Notes: generated by a model from the sequence alone, not told the origin. A stretch of 64,000 nt of DNA from Sabellastarte sp. h YS-2021 (GCA_964017235.1 OZ024933.1:10295962-10359961), one strand, 5' to 3'. Shown: positions 12,373 to 25,466, counted from the stretch's first letter. Numbers and translations are program-made.

Positions 12373-13168
12373 AACCCGCCAGTGGCTGAAGGCTGTGGTC
12401 AGGAGATTATAAAATGCCTTCCTCAAGTGTGTCTATCTGTCTGTGCGTCCATTCGTCACACTTTTGCATTCACCTTAATGTCTCATTCATTTATAAAGAT
12501 ATCTTTACCAAATTTGCAGGAAATATTTATGGCTATAAAAACCTGTCTGTGCAAAATTTTGGCCTCATTTTGAAAAAAACGAAATGGTCGCCATAGCCAA
12601 TTATTTGAAAATCATAAAGATGCTCTAAATCTTGAAATATTCCAGCTAGCTTCAACAAATTTGCACAAAAGATATATGGCTAGAAAAGATAGCCTGATAG
12701 TAATTTTGGCCTATTTCCAAAAACAAAATGGCCACCATATCACATGTTTAATGTCAAATGGGGTTATCGTATTAAAAAAGGTCTTATATCTCCCCTAATA
12801 TTGCTCCTGGAGGTTCGGAATGTGAAAACAACTTGCAGGAAGTCATGGCCTGGGAATATTTTCAAGGTGTTGAATTTGACATTTGACCCCTACTTCAAGG
12901 TTAAATGGAGTCATCACACTAAAACGTCCTTATTTCTCTCTTATTATTGGTTCTGTGGCTTCACAATGTAAAGACAGACCATGAAAAGTCCTGGCCTGCA
13001 AATGTTTTGCTTGAGAAAAGTTTTGCCCTTATTTTGAAAGCAAAATGACCACAACAGTCATTTTTTTCAAAATCATTAAAATGCTCTAAAACTTGAAATA
13101 TTGCAGCTGGGTTCATCAAATTTGTACAAAAGATATATGGCTAGGAAAGTTAGCCTGATAGTAATTAT
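12373..13168 (+). repeat. Truncated copy of the 5.9-kb repeat family
   Basis: It starts with CCGCCAGTGGCTGAAGGC and carries one tandem unit (ATATCTTTACCAAATTTGCA, GGTCGCCATAGCC), then the TGACCTT region. It breaks off near GTTAGCCTGATAGTAATT before the usual GGCGGGAGATAA end. Confidence 0.75.
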
Positions 13169-13765
13169 TTTCTAAATATGTTATCAGTCTTTTGTTTATT
13201 ACAGCAGTATATGTTTTTCCTATGTTAGAGAGCAAACTAATGCTTCTGTAGTGGAATGTATGGATCTTTCAAGGAGCTTTGTGGGATTGGTATGATTGTA
13301 GCCTTCTTCCAGGCTGATGGCAAGCAACCATGACTGAAAACAAATATTTCGAAAGTTTATGAAGGATGTGTAAAATGTCTCAATTCTTCAAAACTTCATT
13401 TTGAATGTAGTTTAGACCAAAGACTATTATTTTTTTAGATTTTGAATATACTATTATTTTTTTAGATTTTGAATATAGTTTGTGTCTTCAGGATTATGTG
13501 GCATGATTTGTTCCCTTGTATAATTGTTTCGGGGTAGCTAAATCATTACTTTGTTACAGAAATTACTTTGACATTTACTAAGTACCTGTGGAAGTGATTC
13601 AGTAATTGGGCCTGAATCTCTATTTATGTAAACTTTCTCTGGTACCACCTTGTGTTTTTTGGGTCCTAACTTGAAGGTATTTCTTAGATGATTTTTCTTG
13701 ACAATATTGCCTGAAACTTTTTAAAAACTTTCTCACTCTCTAATTCCATTCCATTTGGTGGTTAT

Positions 13766-14369
13766 TATGCTGTTCAAATAAGGTTTGTGATATTTAAATA
13801 GCTTTTAGTAGATCTTGAATAGGTTGAGCTTAGTAAGTGTTTATCATTTTCTGTAAAGATGGTTTCACACAGTTTATCATACAGTGAATCTATTTCCCTC
13901 TGAGATTCCTCAGATAACAGTTCTAGTCCAGCATGGTTCCATGATTTAGTGTCAGGTTTGTTGTTGAAATTGTATCTCTTAATGCTGGGGTGAATCTGGC
14001 TTGACCTTTACATGTTTACTCTTGTATTTGTTGTGCCTGGACTTTGTCTAGTCTGGGGTCTCTGGTCATTAGTTGTATTAACTCAGGGATCATCTCAAAG
14101 GTGTATGTTAAAATAAGTAATGCACAATCTGGTGCTTTACATTGGGTACTTATTGTAGAAAAGAAATTTAGTTTGTCGATTAGATCTGTAGTTTGCAGAA
14201 CTTCAAACCTTTTACAATATTCAATACTATCAATAGGGACAGCTGTATAATCTATTACTGATTTGCATTTAGCAGTGACACTTGTATAATCATTAAATTC
14301 TGGTGTAATTCTACCACTGACAACAACACTATTTGCATTTTTCTTAATTTCAGAAAACTCTCCCCATGC
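13766..14369 (-). pseudogene. LINE relic: end of the endonuclease domain and the linker before RT
   Basis: The minus strand is open from 14369 to a TAA at 14016 (117 codons, no ATG start). It contains SVIDYTAVPIDSIEYC and KRFEVLQTTDLIDKL, which resemble the last strands of an apurinic-type LINE endonuclease, where an S-x-I/V-D-Y motif is usual. After a frame change it is open again for about 78 codons to 13766 (KRYNFNNKPDTKSWNHAGLE), resembling the Trp-containing linker that follows. Fragments of further basic helix continue to about 13600. Stops and frame changes show it is dead. The clade is probably CR1/L2/Jockey-like; this is inference. Confidence 0.55.
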
Positions 14370-16828
14370 TTAGTAACATTTTTATCTAAAATTTGTCTTG
14401 GCAAACATGTATGTTTCTTCTCTCAAAAGACTGGAAGTAAATTAGATATGTCAGATCTTATTGTAACAATGACACTGACAAAGAATGTTATATATTGTTT
14501 CGGAGAATTTAATAGGATTGTGCACATTTGAAATTCATTGTCCTTAGAAAAACCCAGGTTCAACAGTGTCCACATCTTATCATGGATTCAAAACATTTTC
14601 TGGGCATTCAGACTAGTGATTCAACCCAGTTTGACAAATACTGAACCAGATTAGAGACTAGTCTCAACACTCACAATCTAGGTTGACAAGGGTAAATCTC
14701 AATCCCCACTCAGGAGGTGGATTGAAGCAGATTAAAGCAGATTGATTCAACCCCCTTTGTAGTATGAACCCTCTCAATCCGGGTTTACAAGGATTGAGTA
14801 CACTAGTACTGTAAACAACTGATTTAGTGCCTTGCAGCAATTGCTCAACTTATAATAATGTGTCAATGTATATGCCTTAATCCTTTGTTAGCAAGAAGTA
14901 CCAATGGGAACAAATGCTACCTAAACTGATTTTGTGTGATTTCTACATGATTGTAATTTGGCGTAAATTAAATAAGGTGAAATATATTTAAAATATCCAT
15001 GAATTTTATATTTTTATCATATTTCCACAAAGTGACAGGATTGTATGTCAAATTTCTGCATTTTTACTAGTTTTGAAAATGTTTCGATGATAGGACTAGA
15101 TTAAAGTTTGCTGGCTTGTGCAGATACCAAACATTGAACCCAACATTCTAAGCGATCTCGCATCACTTTTATGTACATATCGTATAAGGTAGTGCTGTCA
15201 CTCACCATGGCAAAGTAACATTGAATATTGCCCATGTTGCCCATCCAAGTACATGTAACAACATATGTCTACTTCTTAAACTCATCTATAAAAAGAAATT
15301 GTTTAATTAAAATGTACAACAATATTGTTTCATCACCATTTATATCATAATTGTCTTTTTATAGTGGTTGTTTATTCATTGTCAAATACATGACCCTGTT
15401 AAAAGAAGTCAGTATTAAAAAAATATGTCATTCTCCATATACACCTCAAATAAATAAAACTAAAACAGTTTCAAACATTATTTGATTAAATTGACTCACC
15501 ATTTTTGTAAAAAATTAAGATCCAATTCCGCAACTACATTTAAGCAATGGTTTTATGCTTTCCTGACAGGTCATGTGACTACTTGTATGGACTGGGTTGT
15601 CAAAATGCCGAAAAAATATTTTAAAATGCTGAATAATCATTCACTTTTAAAAGAAATTCTGTTATCATTGTATAAGTATGCTAATATCTTAGTAATCAAA
15701 TTTAAAAAACTGCAATATAACTCATTAGTATCTGGTCATAATGCATTGAATGTTTTAAAGACAAAGATTTTCATCATAATTTTTGTCACAGGCTGTCAGT
15801 TTGAACCTAAACAAGCATTATAGGTGTACCCGTATTCAAGTTTAAACTAGTATGAAGCTTAAATAGTATCATTTAGGTGCAGAATATGTCAGATTTAAAT
15901 ATATTTCCTAATTTCATAACATCATGTGTTGTGTAAACTCCCTTTAGCTGTCAGTCATCAGAGGCATTTCTTATCAAGATATATTGATCTATAAATGATC
16001 AAAGAACAGAATATAAATGAAATAACTTGAAACGTGTCCCTAACTCGTAATATATAACTGTAAAATATGTTGCCATAATACAAAATTGAGCTGTAAACTA
16101 ATACCACCCACCCAAACACCCACTCTTCCATCTGACAACCATGGCCCAAAAACAATACCTACACAGCCCTTAAAGGTTGTGATATAAAAACTAACTAGAG
16201 ATTTTGATCCAGATCACCATCTGGAAATGTTAAAAAAATTTTACACTGAATTCATTACTAATATTTTGAAGTTTTGGGCAGGTATGCATTCTCTCAGCAT
16301 TCTTGATAATAATACAATAACTGGAGCACATTTTCATGTGCCATGTCAAGTGAAAATCTTGGTGCCTGAGAACAAAGTGTGAACATGCGTGAGTTATTTG
16401 TCTTCATAGAGCTTTGAGATGTGTAACTTTAGTAAATCATATGCTGGGATTCTTTTCATGTTGTAAGCTTGAAACTGGACCCTCGTTCAAAGCCGAATGA
16501 GAGAACCTAAACTTTAAAGTCCGTAAACTTAAACTCACATGAATAGCTTAATGTAATGACTTATTATTTTGACCTAAGGGGCATGTGAAACAGACATGCT
16601 CTGATCATTTATATTATTCTTGGTATGTAGGTGTACATAAAATATGGTGGACACCAAGCTTAAGGTGTCCTTAAACCCAAACTCATTCAGATACTTTTTT
16701 CCATGGAGATATATAATGTGTGTAAATTTATGCAATTTATTTATTATTCGTACACATAATACAATGCATCAATACAAAAAAATAGAAAAACATTTAGAAA
16801 TGAGCACTATAACTGAAACATTTTACAT
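14370..16828. other. No supported gene
   Basis: A 113-codon plus-strand frame at 15482-15823 has no recognisable domain and AT-driven composition. A region near 14580-14800 has repeated TTGAATCA/GATTGA blocks that could be a degraded MITE, but I could not define its ends. Confidence 0.45.
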
Positions 16829-17182
16829 ACCATAAATGACCTATTTAGCACACAGTGCGCTAAGCAAAGTCTATTTTCATCCAATATTTGGTGGGAAAAA
16901 ATTCCCATTTTAGCGCACCCATCATGTAACACTTTCCGGGTTGTATAGGTCAATCCGGTAGAAAAACAGTGTTTCGACATTTAGAAATACCCACTTCCTG
17001 TAAATATGGCAGTAGATGAAAACAACCTCGAAAGTCGTGACAAAAAATTCAGTTTGTTAAGTAAAATACGTACAATATATAAAAAATATGTAGATATTGT
17101 GCACTGTCACCGACGATATTGCTGGGAAAAAGAGGTAGGGTGCGGTTACAAAGGCAGATGCGCTAAATAGGTCATTTACGGT
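16829..17182. mobile_element. TA-flanked MITE, ~350 bp, with an internal small ORF
   Basis: The ends are CCATAAATGACCTATTTAGC and GCTAAATAGGTCATTTACGG, complementary but for one base, and each is flanked by TA, as in mariner/Tc1-type MITEs. The interior is richer in CG than the flanks (CCGGTTGTATAGG, CACCGACGATATTGC) and holds a 54-codon ORF. Confidence 0.75.
17006..17170 (+). CDS. 54-codon ORF inside a MITE, unknown
   Basis: The frame starts at ATG 17006 in a fair context (AATATGG) and ends at TAG 17168-17170, inside the right terminal repeat. The product is charged, begins MAVDENNLESRDKKF, and has a Cys/His-rich tail (HCHRRYC, then C-G-Y-K-G-R-C). I do not recognise it. A possible splice donor, GAG|GTAGGG, falls after codon 43, so this could be a captured first exon. 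That would leave phase 0, which does not join directly to the exon at 25393. It could equally be chance. Confidence 0.25.
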   Translation: MAVDENNLESRDKKFSLLSKIRTIYKKYVDIVHCHRRYCWEKEVGCGYKGRCAK

Positions 17183-20061
17183 ATTTATTTACAGATTTAG
17201 TTAAACAGTAAATTATGAAATACAAGAAACTTAAATAAAAGTATCATGTACAGTTGTTCACCCGATGAAAACTTTATGTTGTTATATTCTTTAATAAACA
17301 TTTTAGCCATGAAATGTAAAAACTTGGAATAGTATATTAAGTTATATTTTCATACAGACTATTGCAGGCAAGTTTGATATCTCCAGCCACAATATTTATT
17401 AAACAGCTGAGCTACATATCAGCTAAAATTTATTGGTTTAGATATAGCATGATTGAGTTTAGCTATATTCTCATGTAATTTTTACAAATATAATGAATTG
17501 AGTTTGAGATATCTTGTCAGTAATGTAAACCCCCATGTGATTATTAGTTGTGTGAAGTTAAACCAACAAACAAGGAAATTTTGGATCCAGAATACAAATG
17601 CCTTTTTGTGTATCATCACAATAAGTTGGCCCAAAAAGTAGCAGTACTTTATATTGTAGTTTCAATGCTGCTATTATTATTCTGTTTGCACAGAAATTAT
17701 ATTTCTATTTGTTTTAAACTGTATTACATTTTAAGATAAATTAAATGTGTGTAAGATTTGTAATATTAGACAATTCCCATTTGGTATTTGAAAGCAAAAA
17801 TAAAACTTCACAAGTTTCTGACCCAAAATACATTGTGTGTATTGGCTCAGGGATTAGCATATTATTTCACTCAAATATAAATATAACTTAGATAACTACA
17901 TGAATAACTAAATATAGACATGTGTTTATATGGCATGCTCACTGAGAAAAGTAAATTTACAAATAGAGTGTGTCATATAAGCTATGATATTATTTTTAAT
18001 CCAAGTATTTTTGTGTATATTGAGTTCAGTTTGAAAAGCAAATATTTTTTGTGGCCCTTCAGATATATAATCTTGTCAAAACATTGTTTCAAAAATTCAC
18101 AACATTATCAGCAAAGTTTCTCCTGTAAACAGTAGCAAGGTTAAACAACTGGCTGAACAGACAACTTCTGTTAGAAATACAGTTGCTCGCAAGATAATAC
18201 CCCTCTCTCTTATCTTCATACTGTGTTCAAAAATAAACTAATAATCTCTTGTCATGTTTGAGTGCTATCTTTGTGGGAAGATTTTAAAAAATATGTCAAG
18301 TCTCCAGAGAGACATTCTATGCAGTTTATAAGTTAAAATAATGAATTCTTATATCAGCCCATAGTTTACCCATGCCATTGAAATAATATCTTAATTTCAG
18401 ATTAAATGATTTGTTTATGAGCAAGTTTCATCACTGTTTCAAGTATTACAAAATGAATTTATGTATAAAATTATGTGGAAATAACTAAAGTTGTTTTCTG
18501 AGTATTGTGATCATTTGGAAATAAAAATGGACATTTTGAAATTGTAGTAGTATATAACAAAGAATAATAACAAAATGAAAGTTTTTGTGAAATAGCAATT
18601 TCTTATAAATCTGTTAGTTATTATTTCGCACTTCGATACTGAGTAGACAGCTATAAAATTCTAAATTTGCTATTTTTGAACACCTCAAAAGTTCCACTTT
18701 TCTTGCTTGGCCTAAGCAAGGCTAAATTAAAATATGTTTTGTATGCCTGATGTGTGACATGAGATTGACAGACAGAGAGGTTTCATGTGTGAATATTAAT
18801 GAACTTCTGTACAGTGTGATCTTGATTGTTTTTTGCTTTACTGTGGTTTACATTAGGTCAAGTCCTGCATTTTCCACAGAGGAAAAGTAAAAACTCAAAT
18901 TAGTCTGCTACTGCTATCAATATAATTTGCCTTTATTTTCAAAATGAGGTATTACAGATTAATGTATAAGATTACATTCTTGTAATATCCAAAAGTTATT
19001 TCAGAAGAAAAGTTTCTAGGTTGTTTTTGGTCCTAGTTTATTTTATGTCATAACCTGGGAGGGATTTAAATACATTTCTGACTGAATACATGTTTATGTA
19101 AAGTTGTAAAAGGCAGCTAAATAATGAAGGCAAGAATGTTTGTATCACACTTTCCCAGGGTAGACAGGATATGCACTTGACCTGTAGTTTATCTGGATGT
19201 CATTGAGCTGTGAAGGTGTTGACTGATATGAAAAAGCAATGACCAGAGTTTAAGCAGTGCAAGAGCTACTTACAATATTTTAACATTTTTGATCAGTATA
19301 ACTACTAAAAAAAAATCTTCATCCACCACCAAAAATATAATGTTTATTCAGATGTAATGAGTGTAAAAAGTGATGAATTATTAACATTTTATTTAATCCT
19401 AATAATATATGTGTTTATGTTCAGTGCAAAAGCTTTTAAAACTTTTTGGTAAATCCTCCAAAGTAATAATGTTTTTCTGTACATTTTGTTTGTTTTACAG
19501 TGTTCATTGTAACACCCAAAGTGAATAAACAGATCTTCATGAAATATTAAATGTGGATAGGGCCTGGCCAAAGAAAGAAATCATTTCACTTTTAGCAAGA
19601 TCTTAATCATTTTCAATATGCAAAAACGGTTTCAAATTTTCCATTTTCGTGATATTTTCAGAAACTTTGGCTTTTTTTCATTTACATGACCTGGTTAGTG
19701 GAATTTTAGAAAAGATCAATATGTTAAACAAAAATTGTAAGAAATTCTGTGTTTTACAAGTGCTTTTAAGTTCATGAGTTTGTCAATCAAAGAAAAATTA
19801 TACAACTTTAGGGTGTATGTTTTATATTTTATGTAAATTTCAAATTAAATATTAACCTGGAAGTACATGTGTAGTGACACTTTGCAAAAACAATGAAACC
19901 TGTATGACTTGATTTAGGATATGTTTCCGCCTTTTTTAGCATTTAAATTTAAAAGTGAGAAAATGAATTTACATAGAGAGTAAGCTGGTAATAGTAGTTG
20001 GATAAAGTTCTGTAAATTTACATCATTCATGGATCGTAATGTCAGTATGCGTGCAAATCGC
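17183..20061. other. AT-rich, no supported gene
   Basis: Several 60-70 codon frames here have no motif. Bases around 19490-19590 resemble 3960-4050 (ATAGGGCCTG-CCAAAG), marking a degraded dispersed repeat. Confidence 0.45.
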
Positions 20062-20560
20062 AACCAAAACGGCTCGCACCCAACAACTCGCACACACAAC
20101 TCGCACCCAAAATTGAAGAATTTCCTCTGTAAGATTTTCTTAAGTTTTAACCCAAAATTGAAATATTTGTTCTTCAAACGGCACCTTTATTTAGGGCATG
20201 GCTGCAGTACGGTAAAACTTTGTCTTGAGTGAGGTTTCAGTAACAATTGATTTCATTGGTTAATGAAATTAATCACATTTGCAGACAAAAAGTAGACTGG
20301 TTGCTTGGATCTTCTGTTGTAAAATATGGCTAGAAACCCAGTGTGGCCTCATATTCCCATCACTCTGTGAGATGTTTAGGTTACAAGCTTGAACCACATT
20401 CTAACTCTAACTGGAATATGGCAAATGAATGCTGAATGCAAATTATGTATAAGCTGCTTGTTAGTTATAAAATATTGCTGGGAAAGCTAATGTGAAATAT
20501 TTATCATTTATTTGTTTTTGGGCTGTGAGTTGTGTGTGCGAGTTGTTTTGGTCGTGACTT
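20062..20560. mobile_element. Foldback/MITE-like element with AACTCGCACACACAACTC ends
   Basis: Bases 20067-20115 read ...AACAACTCGCACACACAACTC..., and 20515-20560 contain the reverse complement (GAGTTGTGTGTGCGAGTTGTT) bounded by CCAAAAC/GTTTTGG. The left arm carries a small extra GGCTCGCACCC. About 400 bp of loop separates the arms. The inner portion near 20200-20280 matches, inverted, a repeat near 44090-44180. No target duplication is clear. Confidence 0.5.
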
Positions 20561-21717
20561 GCCGGTAATTCGTAATGTCTGTACAAAGGAAAAAATTTCA
20601 GTAACAACTAGGAAGCATTCAGAGACTGCTGACCTGCATCAGGTGGACATTTCTGTACTTCAGGATTCTTTTGTATAAACAAAATTATCAGGATCGTGCC
20701 AATACATACCCACATAAAAATTCAGAAAGGTTCATTCAGTACTTTTGGAGTAATCATGAAAACAGTTCATAGGATATATTGAATTCCAAATATTTGGAAC
20801 AACCCCAGCAGAGGTCTCAGCTCTGTCAGTGCTTTCTAGTTCTTAGAATGAAAATAAAATGAAGCACATTATTTTTTCTAGGTAAAGAATGTTCTCAAGT
20901 TTACTCTGAAACTGAACCATTGTTTTTTTTCTAAACATATGTACTGGTACAAGTGGACAATCTAAAAGTTTTACTTTCCAAGTAGAGTGCACACACTAGG
21001 GTAACATTAATAGCTAGAAAGCATTCCACAAGTGCTAACCTCTGCCTATCAGCTCATATCACCTTTATATTATGACTTTCCTAGGCAAACAGATGTGTAT
21101 GCCAAATTTATATAAAAATGCATAAAATTATTTTTAGTTATTGTGAACAGAAGTCAAAATGTGCAGTGGCAGTTCAAAACAATTAAAAACACACAGTGTT
21201 TTATTGACTTTTTATAATATTAACTTCCTATATATTTGGATGACACAGATATTACATTATAAAGTGACCATCCTGTTTTCACTTTGTATAACATACATAG
21301 TACAACAGAAATATTATTTGAATGAAAATGCAAAGCGCCCAGGCTAATTATGAATTAAGGGAAAGCTTATAATTAGGGAGGAAGAAGTGTCAAAATATGG
21401 AGTACGTAAATATATACAGATTTGGTTTTAGTAGAACTCCCATAAGTAGAATACTGCGATAAGTAGAAGTAGTTTCCAAGTCCCAACAATTATCAATTCA
21501 CAATATAAGAATAAATAGAAGTATGTCTAGCAGACAGTGGCCAGAACATAATTTGTTGCACAAAGCATTACGTTTAAATGAGAACAATAAGGTATAAATA
21601 GAACGTATAAATCTTGTGTTTTCAGAAGTGTCAATATACAACAAAAATAGTAGCATTGTGACAGTCTTTACTTGATTCCTTACTTTTTTGTTATAACATC
21701 TGAACACCAAGCAAATA
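20561..21717. other. No recognisable feature
   Basis: AT-rich sequence. Bases near 21430-21530 loosely recall a GTAGAACTCC MITE end, but no pair was found. Confidence 0.4.
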
Positions 21718-22345
21718 AGTACATTTCCACACCCTCCTACCCTTACATGCATTTAATCTTATTACAATGAAAGGCCTTGACCAGTGTCCCATTCATAATA
21801 TTGGTGATTACACCCCCTTTCAATTTATAAACTTCTGGCTGTGTTGTGTCTACAGGTATTGTCACATACCTAACATGGCCTAATCCCTCTGTCTTTTATA
21901 AGGACTTAATCTCTTCACCAAGAAGACCCTTGACTAGTGTGTCCCTTTTAAAATTGCTGTTGTTTGCAATCCTCACTGAGTTACATCTTTTTATGTGTCT
22001 ATATGGACACCCCCTATATTTTAACATCTCTCCCCTAGTAGTTAATCCCTTCACAATGAGCCTGTGTGCTTGCATTTTGTTTTCCAATTAATATATTTGT
22101 ATAAAGTTCTGTGATAGACTGCCATTATTAACCTGTGGGGAATCTAAATATCAATGAAAACTTGGGGAAAATAGTAAAAAAAGCCGCGCGGTTTTTGAAA
22201 AAATTAGAAAATTTTCTAAATAGAAAATCTGTGCCGCACCGCTAACTGCCACGCCACACATATGTATAAACAGTGAACTATCTCCATTATTTCTATTTTA
22301 TTTAGCCGCGCCGCACCGCGCCACGCTAGTGTACAATGGGCTTTA
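21718..22345 (+). repeat. 5'-truncated copy of the TTAA/GC-rich-end element
   Basis: It matches the 9225-10048 copy from GTACATTTCCACACC to the right terminal CGCTAGTGTACAATGGGCTTTA, including the GCCGCGCGGTTTTT and GCCGCGCCGCACCGCG blocks. The left terminal inverted repeat is missing and the right TTAA is mutated to TTTA. Confidence 0.75.
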
Positions 22346-23161
22346 GATTCAGTTTCCAATTCCCAAAATTTTACAGTCAGGACAAGGTTTACAAAATATC
22401 ACAGAAATGGAACAGTCCTAATAAGGGTATTCTTTGTAGAGTGATTAAGTTTTTATAACCAAGAGAAAGATGACTAGCTATCGCGTATGATAATATAAGA
22501 TAAAAGTGTTTACCATTAACATAAAAAACACAGCCAACAGTTAATTAGTTGAAGGTGAGTTTAGTTACAAGTCTTAGAAAATGTACACTTGTCTTCATTC
22601 TGAATAGCATATTTTGTTAATACTGCAAACTGCCTGGAAAATTGCCCAAACATGCAGGGTAGTAAAAATTTGCCTCCTCAGCATGCTTAAAAATTATACC
22701 ACTTGGGCTAACATATGTGCCAAGTGCCTAATATTTCTCTTTAATTTTTGTAATTAATATGCAGAAATATAAATAGTTCCTATTACTTTACCAATTCAAT
22801 GTTGTGGTCTTAAATATCAATTTACTAACAATCATTTTAGAGAGCACTAAGTACAAACTCTTGTCTTTAAGACTTACTGTATATAATTCTTGAATAATTA
22901 AATTAATCACTAGTTAATTATTATTATCTATTATTTTATATGGTTTATTACTTTAAGGTAAATGTGATAAAATATTGATTGATTTGTTAGCAAGCGAAAG
23001 TGTTAAGACTATGTTTAAAAGATTTAGTTACATGGAGATAGACAAATATTTTATGAGTACTTTATAGTAAAACAAAAAAAATTAAAACTATTTGTCAAAG
23101 GCTGGATATAGCTTGATGCAGACAGTTTGTCCTCTGAGTGGATGTGCTCCTGCTATATCTA
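22346..23161. other. AT-rich, no supported gene
   Basis: I see nothing beyond short random frames. Confidence 0.45.
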
Positions 23162-23857
23162 CCGTATTTATCCGTATAAACGAGCGGGGGCGATGCATTT
23201 TTCAAAAGGCGGGGCTACTATTACAGATAAATAATCAACTCTCGAGTCCAGTGACAATGGGCAATAATGGACACCTGCGGCGTTAATCTCACTTGCTAGC
23301 ATGTATAATGTCAGGAGAGCTTAAGATATTAGAAACAAACCCTAAAACTGAAGAAATTATAAGTGGGCCACGGTGGCAGAGTGTTAACACTCTCGCCTCC
23401 CACCTGTGAGGCTGGGGTTCGATCCCCGTCATGGCCTTAAGTGGGAAAGCTGGTAGTTGCTTGCCGTTGGTCGGCAGTTTACAGTACAGAACCCTAGCAA
23501 ACTGTATGTACTGGTTTCCTCTGCCCTTCCAACTACCCGTCGTGATATGACCTGTACAGTGTTGAAAGCCACGTAAAACCCCAAATAAATAAATGAAGAA
23601 ATTATAAACTTTTATCTCGTGTTGTTTTGCAGATTTTAATGTGTCTTTGATTAAAACTGCCATGTTTTTTTGTGATTTTCTTTATTTTCTTGTAAGTGGT
23701 ATGCTGCTGGGGAAGTACTAAAACTTAGTTCAGACTCCTTAAACTGCAAAGGTACCGATTGTTAAGAGGGATGTAAAACCCTGAAATATGAACTCAACAA
23801 AGGTTGAGAGGAGGCAGGACAATTAATAAGGAGGGGCATTTGTATGGATAAATACGG
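23162..23857. mobile_element. TA-flanked MITE interrupted by a SINE
   Basis: The ends are CCGTATTTATCCGTATAAAC and the complementary GGATAAATACGG, both next to TA. Without the nested SINE it would be about 450 bp. A second copy is at 34292-34763. The interior is shared with the hAT-ended MITE at 56-555. Confidence 0.8.
23363..23593 (+). mobile_element. tRNA-derived SINE, 231 bp, with 14-bp target duplication
   Basis: The head has an A-box-like GGTGGCAGAGTG and a B-box GGTTCGATCCC (23416-23426). A central region is followed by a tail ending GTAAAACCCCAAATAAATAA. TGAAGAAATTATAA flanks both sides (23349-23362 and 23594-23607). It lies inside the TA-flanked MITE and is therefore younger than it. 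The copy at 38125-38355 has the same length. Confidence 0.9.
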
Positions 23858-24779
23858 TAGGTACCACAGGTTCAGTTACAGTTCAAGGGTTCAAGTGGTG
23901 TACATGGAGCATTGTTTAGTTTACTGCACTAGACACTTGTTTATCCCTGAATAGTCTTTGCCACATGGGCTTATCCATCATTCTCAGTAAACTTATAGTG
24001 GGATAATATATTAATATTTTGCTAAAGAATCAGCAAATTCAGGTTATATTTAATGTAGGTGTACATGACTTGGGCATTTTAAACATTTAAATTAGAATTT
24101 TGGATGTCAGATTCATCAGTGCATCATGTGGACAATCAAGAAAAGTGACATTACAAATGGGGTCATGCTTATAGAAGACTGTGAGTATATTTTATGTTAC
24201 TACTATCATTGTAAAATTTACCATGTAAAATTTACCATTTAGTAGTTCACTCTGTAAATTTTAATTTTGTCTGGTGGTCAGTTTCAATTAGAGTAGATAT
24301 AACAAAAGTAAATAAAAAAAACAATTTAAATTCTGACAAAAGTTTTGTGTAGAAAAAAACTGTAGAAAAAGCCACAATGAAAGAAAACCCCAAGCAGAAA
24401 ATGATCCACAGGGGGTTTGCAAAATCTCCAAATCTCTAAAACTTTCCTATGATGCAGTTATCCATGTTAAGAATTTGAACCACCCAAACTTCTGTTATTA
24501 TATTATGTGATATGTAGGTCATATGGCATTCACTACTTCTTTTTTAAAAACATGTGTTTCAGTGTCATAAACTGTTTATAATTTATCAAAAAATCCTGTA
24601 TGTTCTTTGATTCAATGAATTAAATGTGTTATGTATCATTTTTTTACAGTTTTTTATGTTACAAGCTTTTTCTACTTTCGGATTTTCTGCAAAGGGCTTT
24701 TTCCTTTAGTTGTTGAAATTGCCAAGGTCAAATCTGAGCACATCAAAAGATTCCTAGCCCAAGAAATCAAATTAAAACT
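23858..24779. other. AT-rich, no supported gene
   Basis: Nothing recognisable is seen. Around 24720 there is a short fragment (CAAGGTCAAATCTGA) of the Helitron satellite unit. Confidence 0.4.
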
Positions 24780-25215
24780 GAACAGTGAAATAGATCACCA
24801 CCATAGCTAAGTTGTTTTCAAAATTGGTGTAATTCTGTCCATTCATTTGTCTGGGTTTGTCTGTTTGTCCGTCAACATTTCTGTTTCCGAACTCTTACTC
24901 AAAAACGCTTTGTCCAATTGAATTTAAGCTTGAAAGGGAGACAGATCACCATCATAGCAAAGTTACTTTCGAAAGTGGTGTAATTCCATTTGTTTATTTG
25001 TCTATTTTTTGTCTGTTTGTCTATTCGTCAATATTTCTGTTTCCAGACTCTAACTCAAAAAGGCTTTTTCCAGGGAAACAGATCACCATCATAGTTAACT
25101 TGCTTTCGAAATTGGTGTAATTCTGTATGTTTGTTCATCTGTTTTTGTCCGTTTGACTGTCTGTCAGCATTTCCAAATTTAATTACAGCTAACCTTATTA
25201 CTGCCTGTGCAAACT
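24780..25215 (+). repeat. Tandem repeat, about three units of the 'CATTTCCGTTTCCGGACTC' family
   Basis: Each unit runs GTCCGTCAACATTTC, GTTTCCGAACTCTTACTC, CTTTGTCCAATTGAATT, GATCACCATCATAGC, TGCTTTCGAAATTGGTG. The same family is found in a longer array at 45115-45985. The 88-codon plus frame and the minus frame here are repeat translations. Confidence 0.75.
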
Positions 25216-25392
25216 GCCTTTTGGGGCATTTCTCACCTTGTTTCTTTTCAAGATCAAGATGTTTCAAATTTTCTCAAAGTCTTTTCAAATGTGAGTGTTG
25301 AACGCAAGAAAACTACAATATTTGTAACAAAATATACTTAAAGTTGTTTATATTAAATGTTCTAATTAAAACATTCAACAAATTCATTGTAG

Positions 25393-25448
25393 TTGGCGAT
25401 GAAGGATTGATCACATCCACTAGTTTCCTGGGAGGTGACATAGTTAAG
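25393..25448 (+). CDS. ParB-like gene, upstream 56-bp exon
   Basis: The exon lies between an acceptor (TTCATTGTAG|TT) and a strong donor (GTTAAG|GTAAGT). It carries two bases of a split codon and then GDEGLITSTSFLGGDIVK, ending in phase 0. It joins in frame to VSLDDGSSRYLDIQ of the exon at 27121, giving a continuous GGDIVK-VSLDDG segment. It is too short to be found by ORF length; splice sites, phase and sensible sequence are the evidence. The true first exon was not found. The intron after it is filled by a fragment of the 5.9-kb repeat and by a Helitron-like element. Confidence 0.6.
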
Positions 25449-25466
25449 GTAAGTTTGTCTCAAACA

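Noticed and set aside
15482-15823. 113-codon ORF
   Set aside because: No domain, no good start context, and AT-driven composition rich in Lys/Leu/Ile/Asn. Chance is more likely.
23363-23450. Possible tRNA gene (A and B boxes)
   Set aside because: The sequence continues into a SINE body and tail with target duplications, and a full cloverleaf could not be folded. It is a SINE head.
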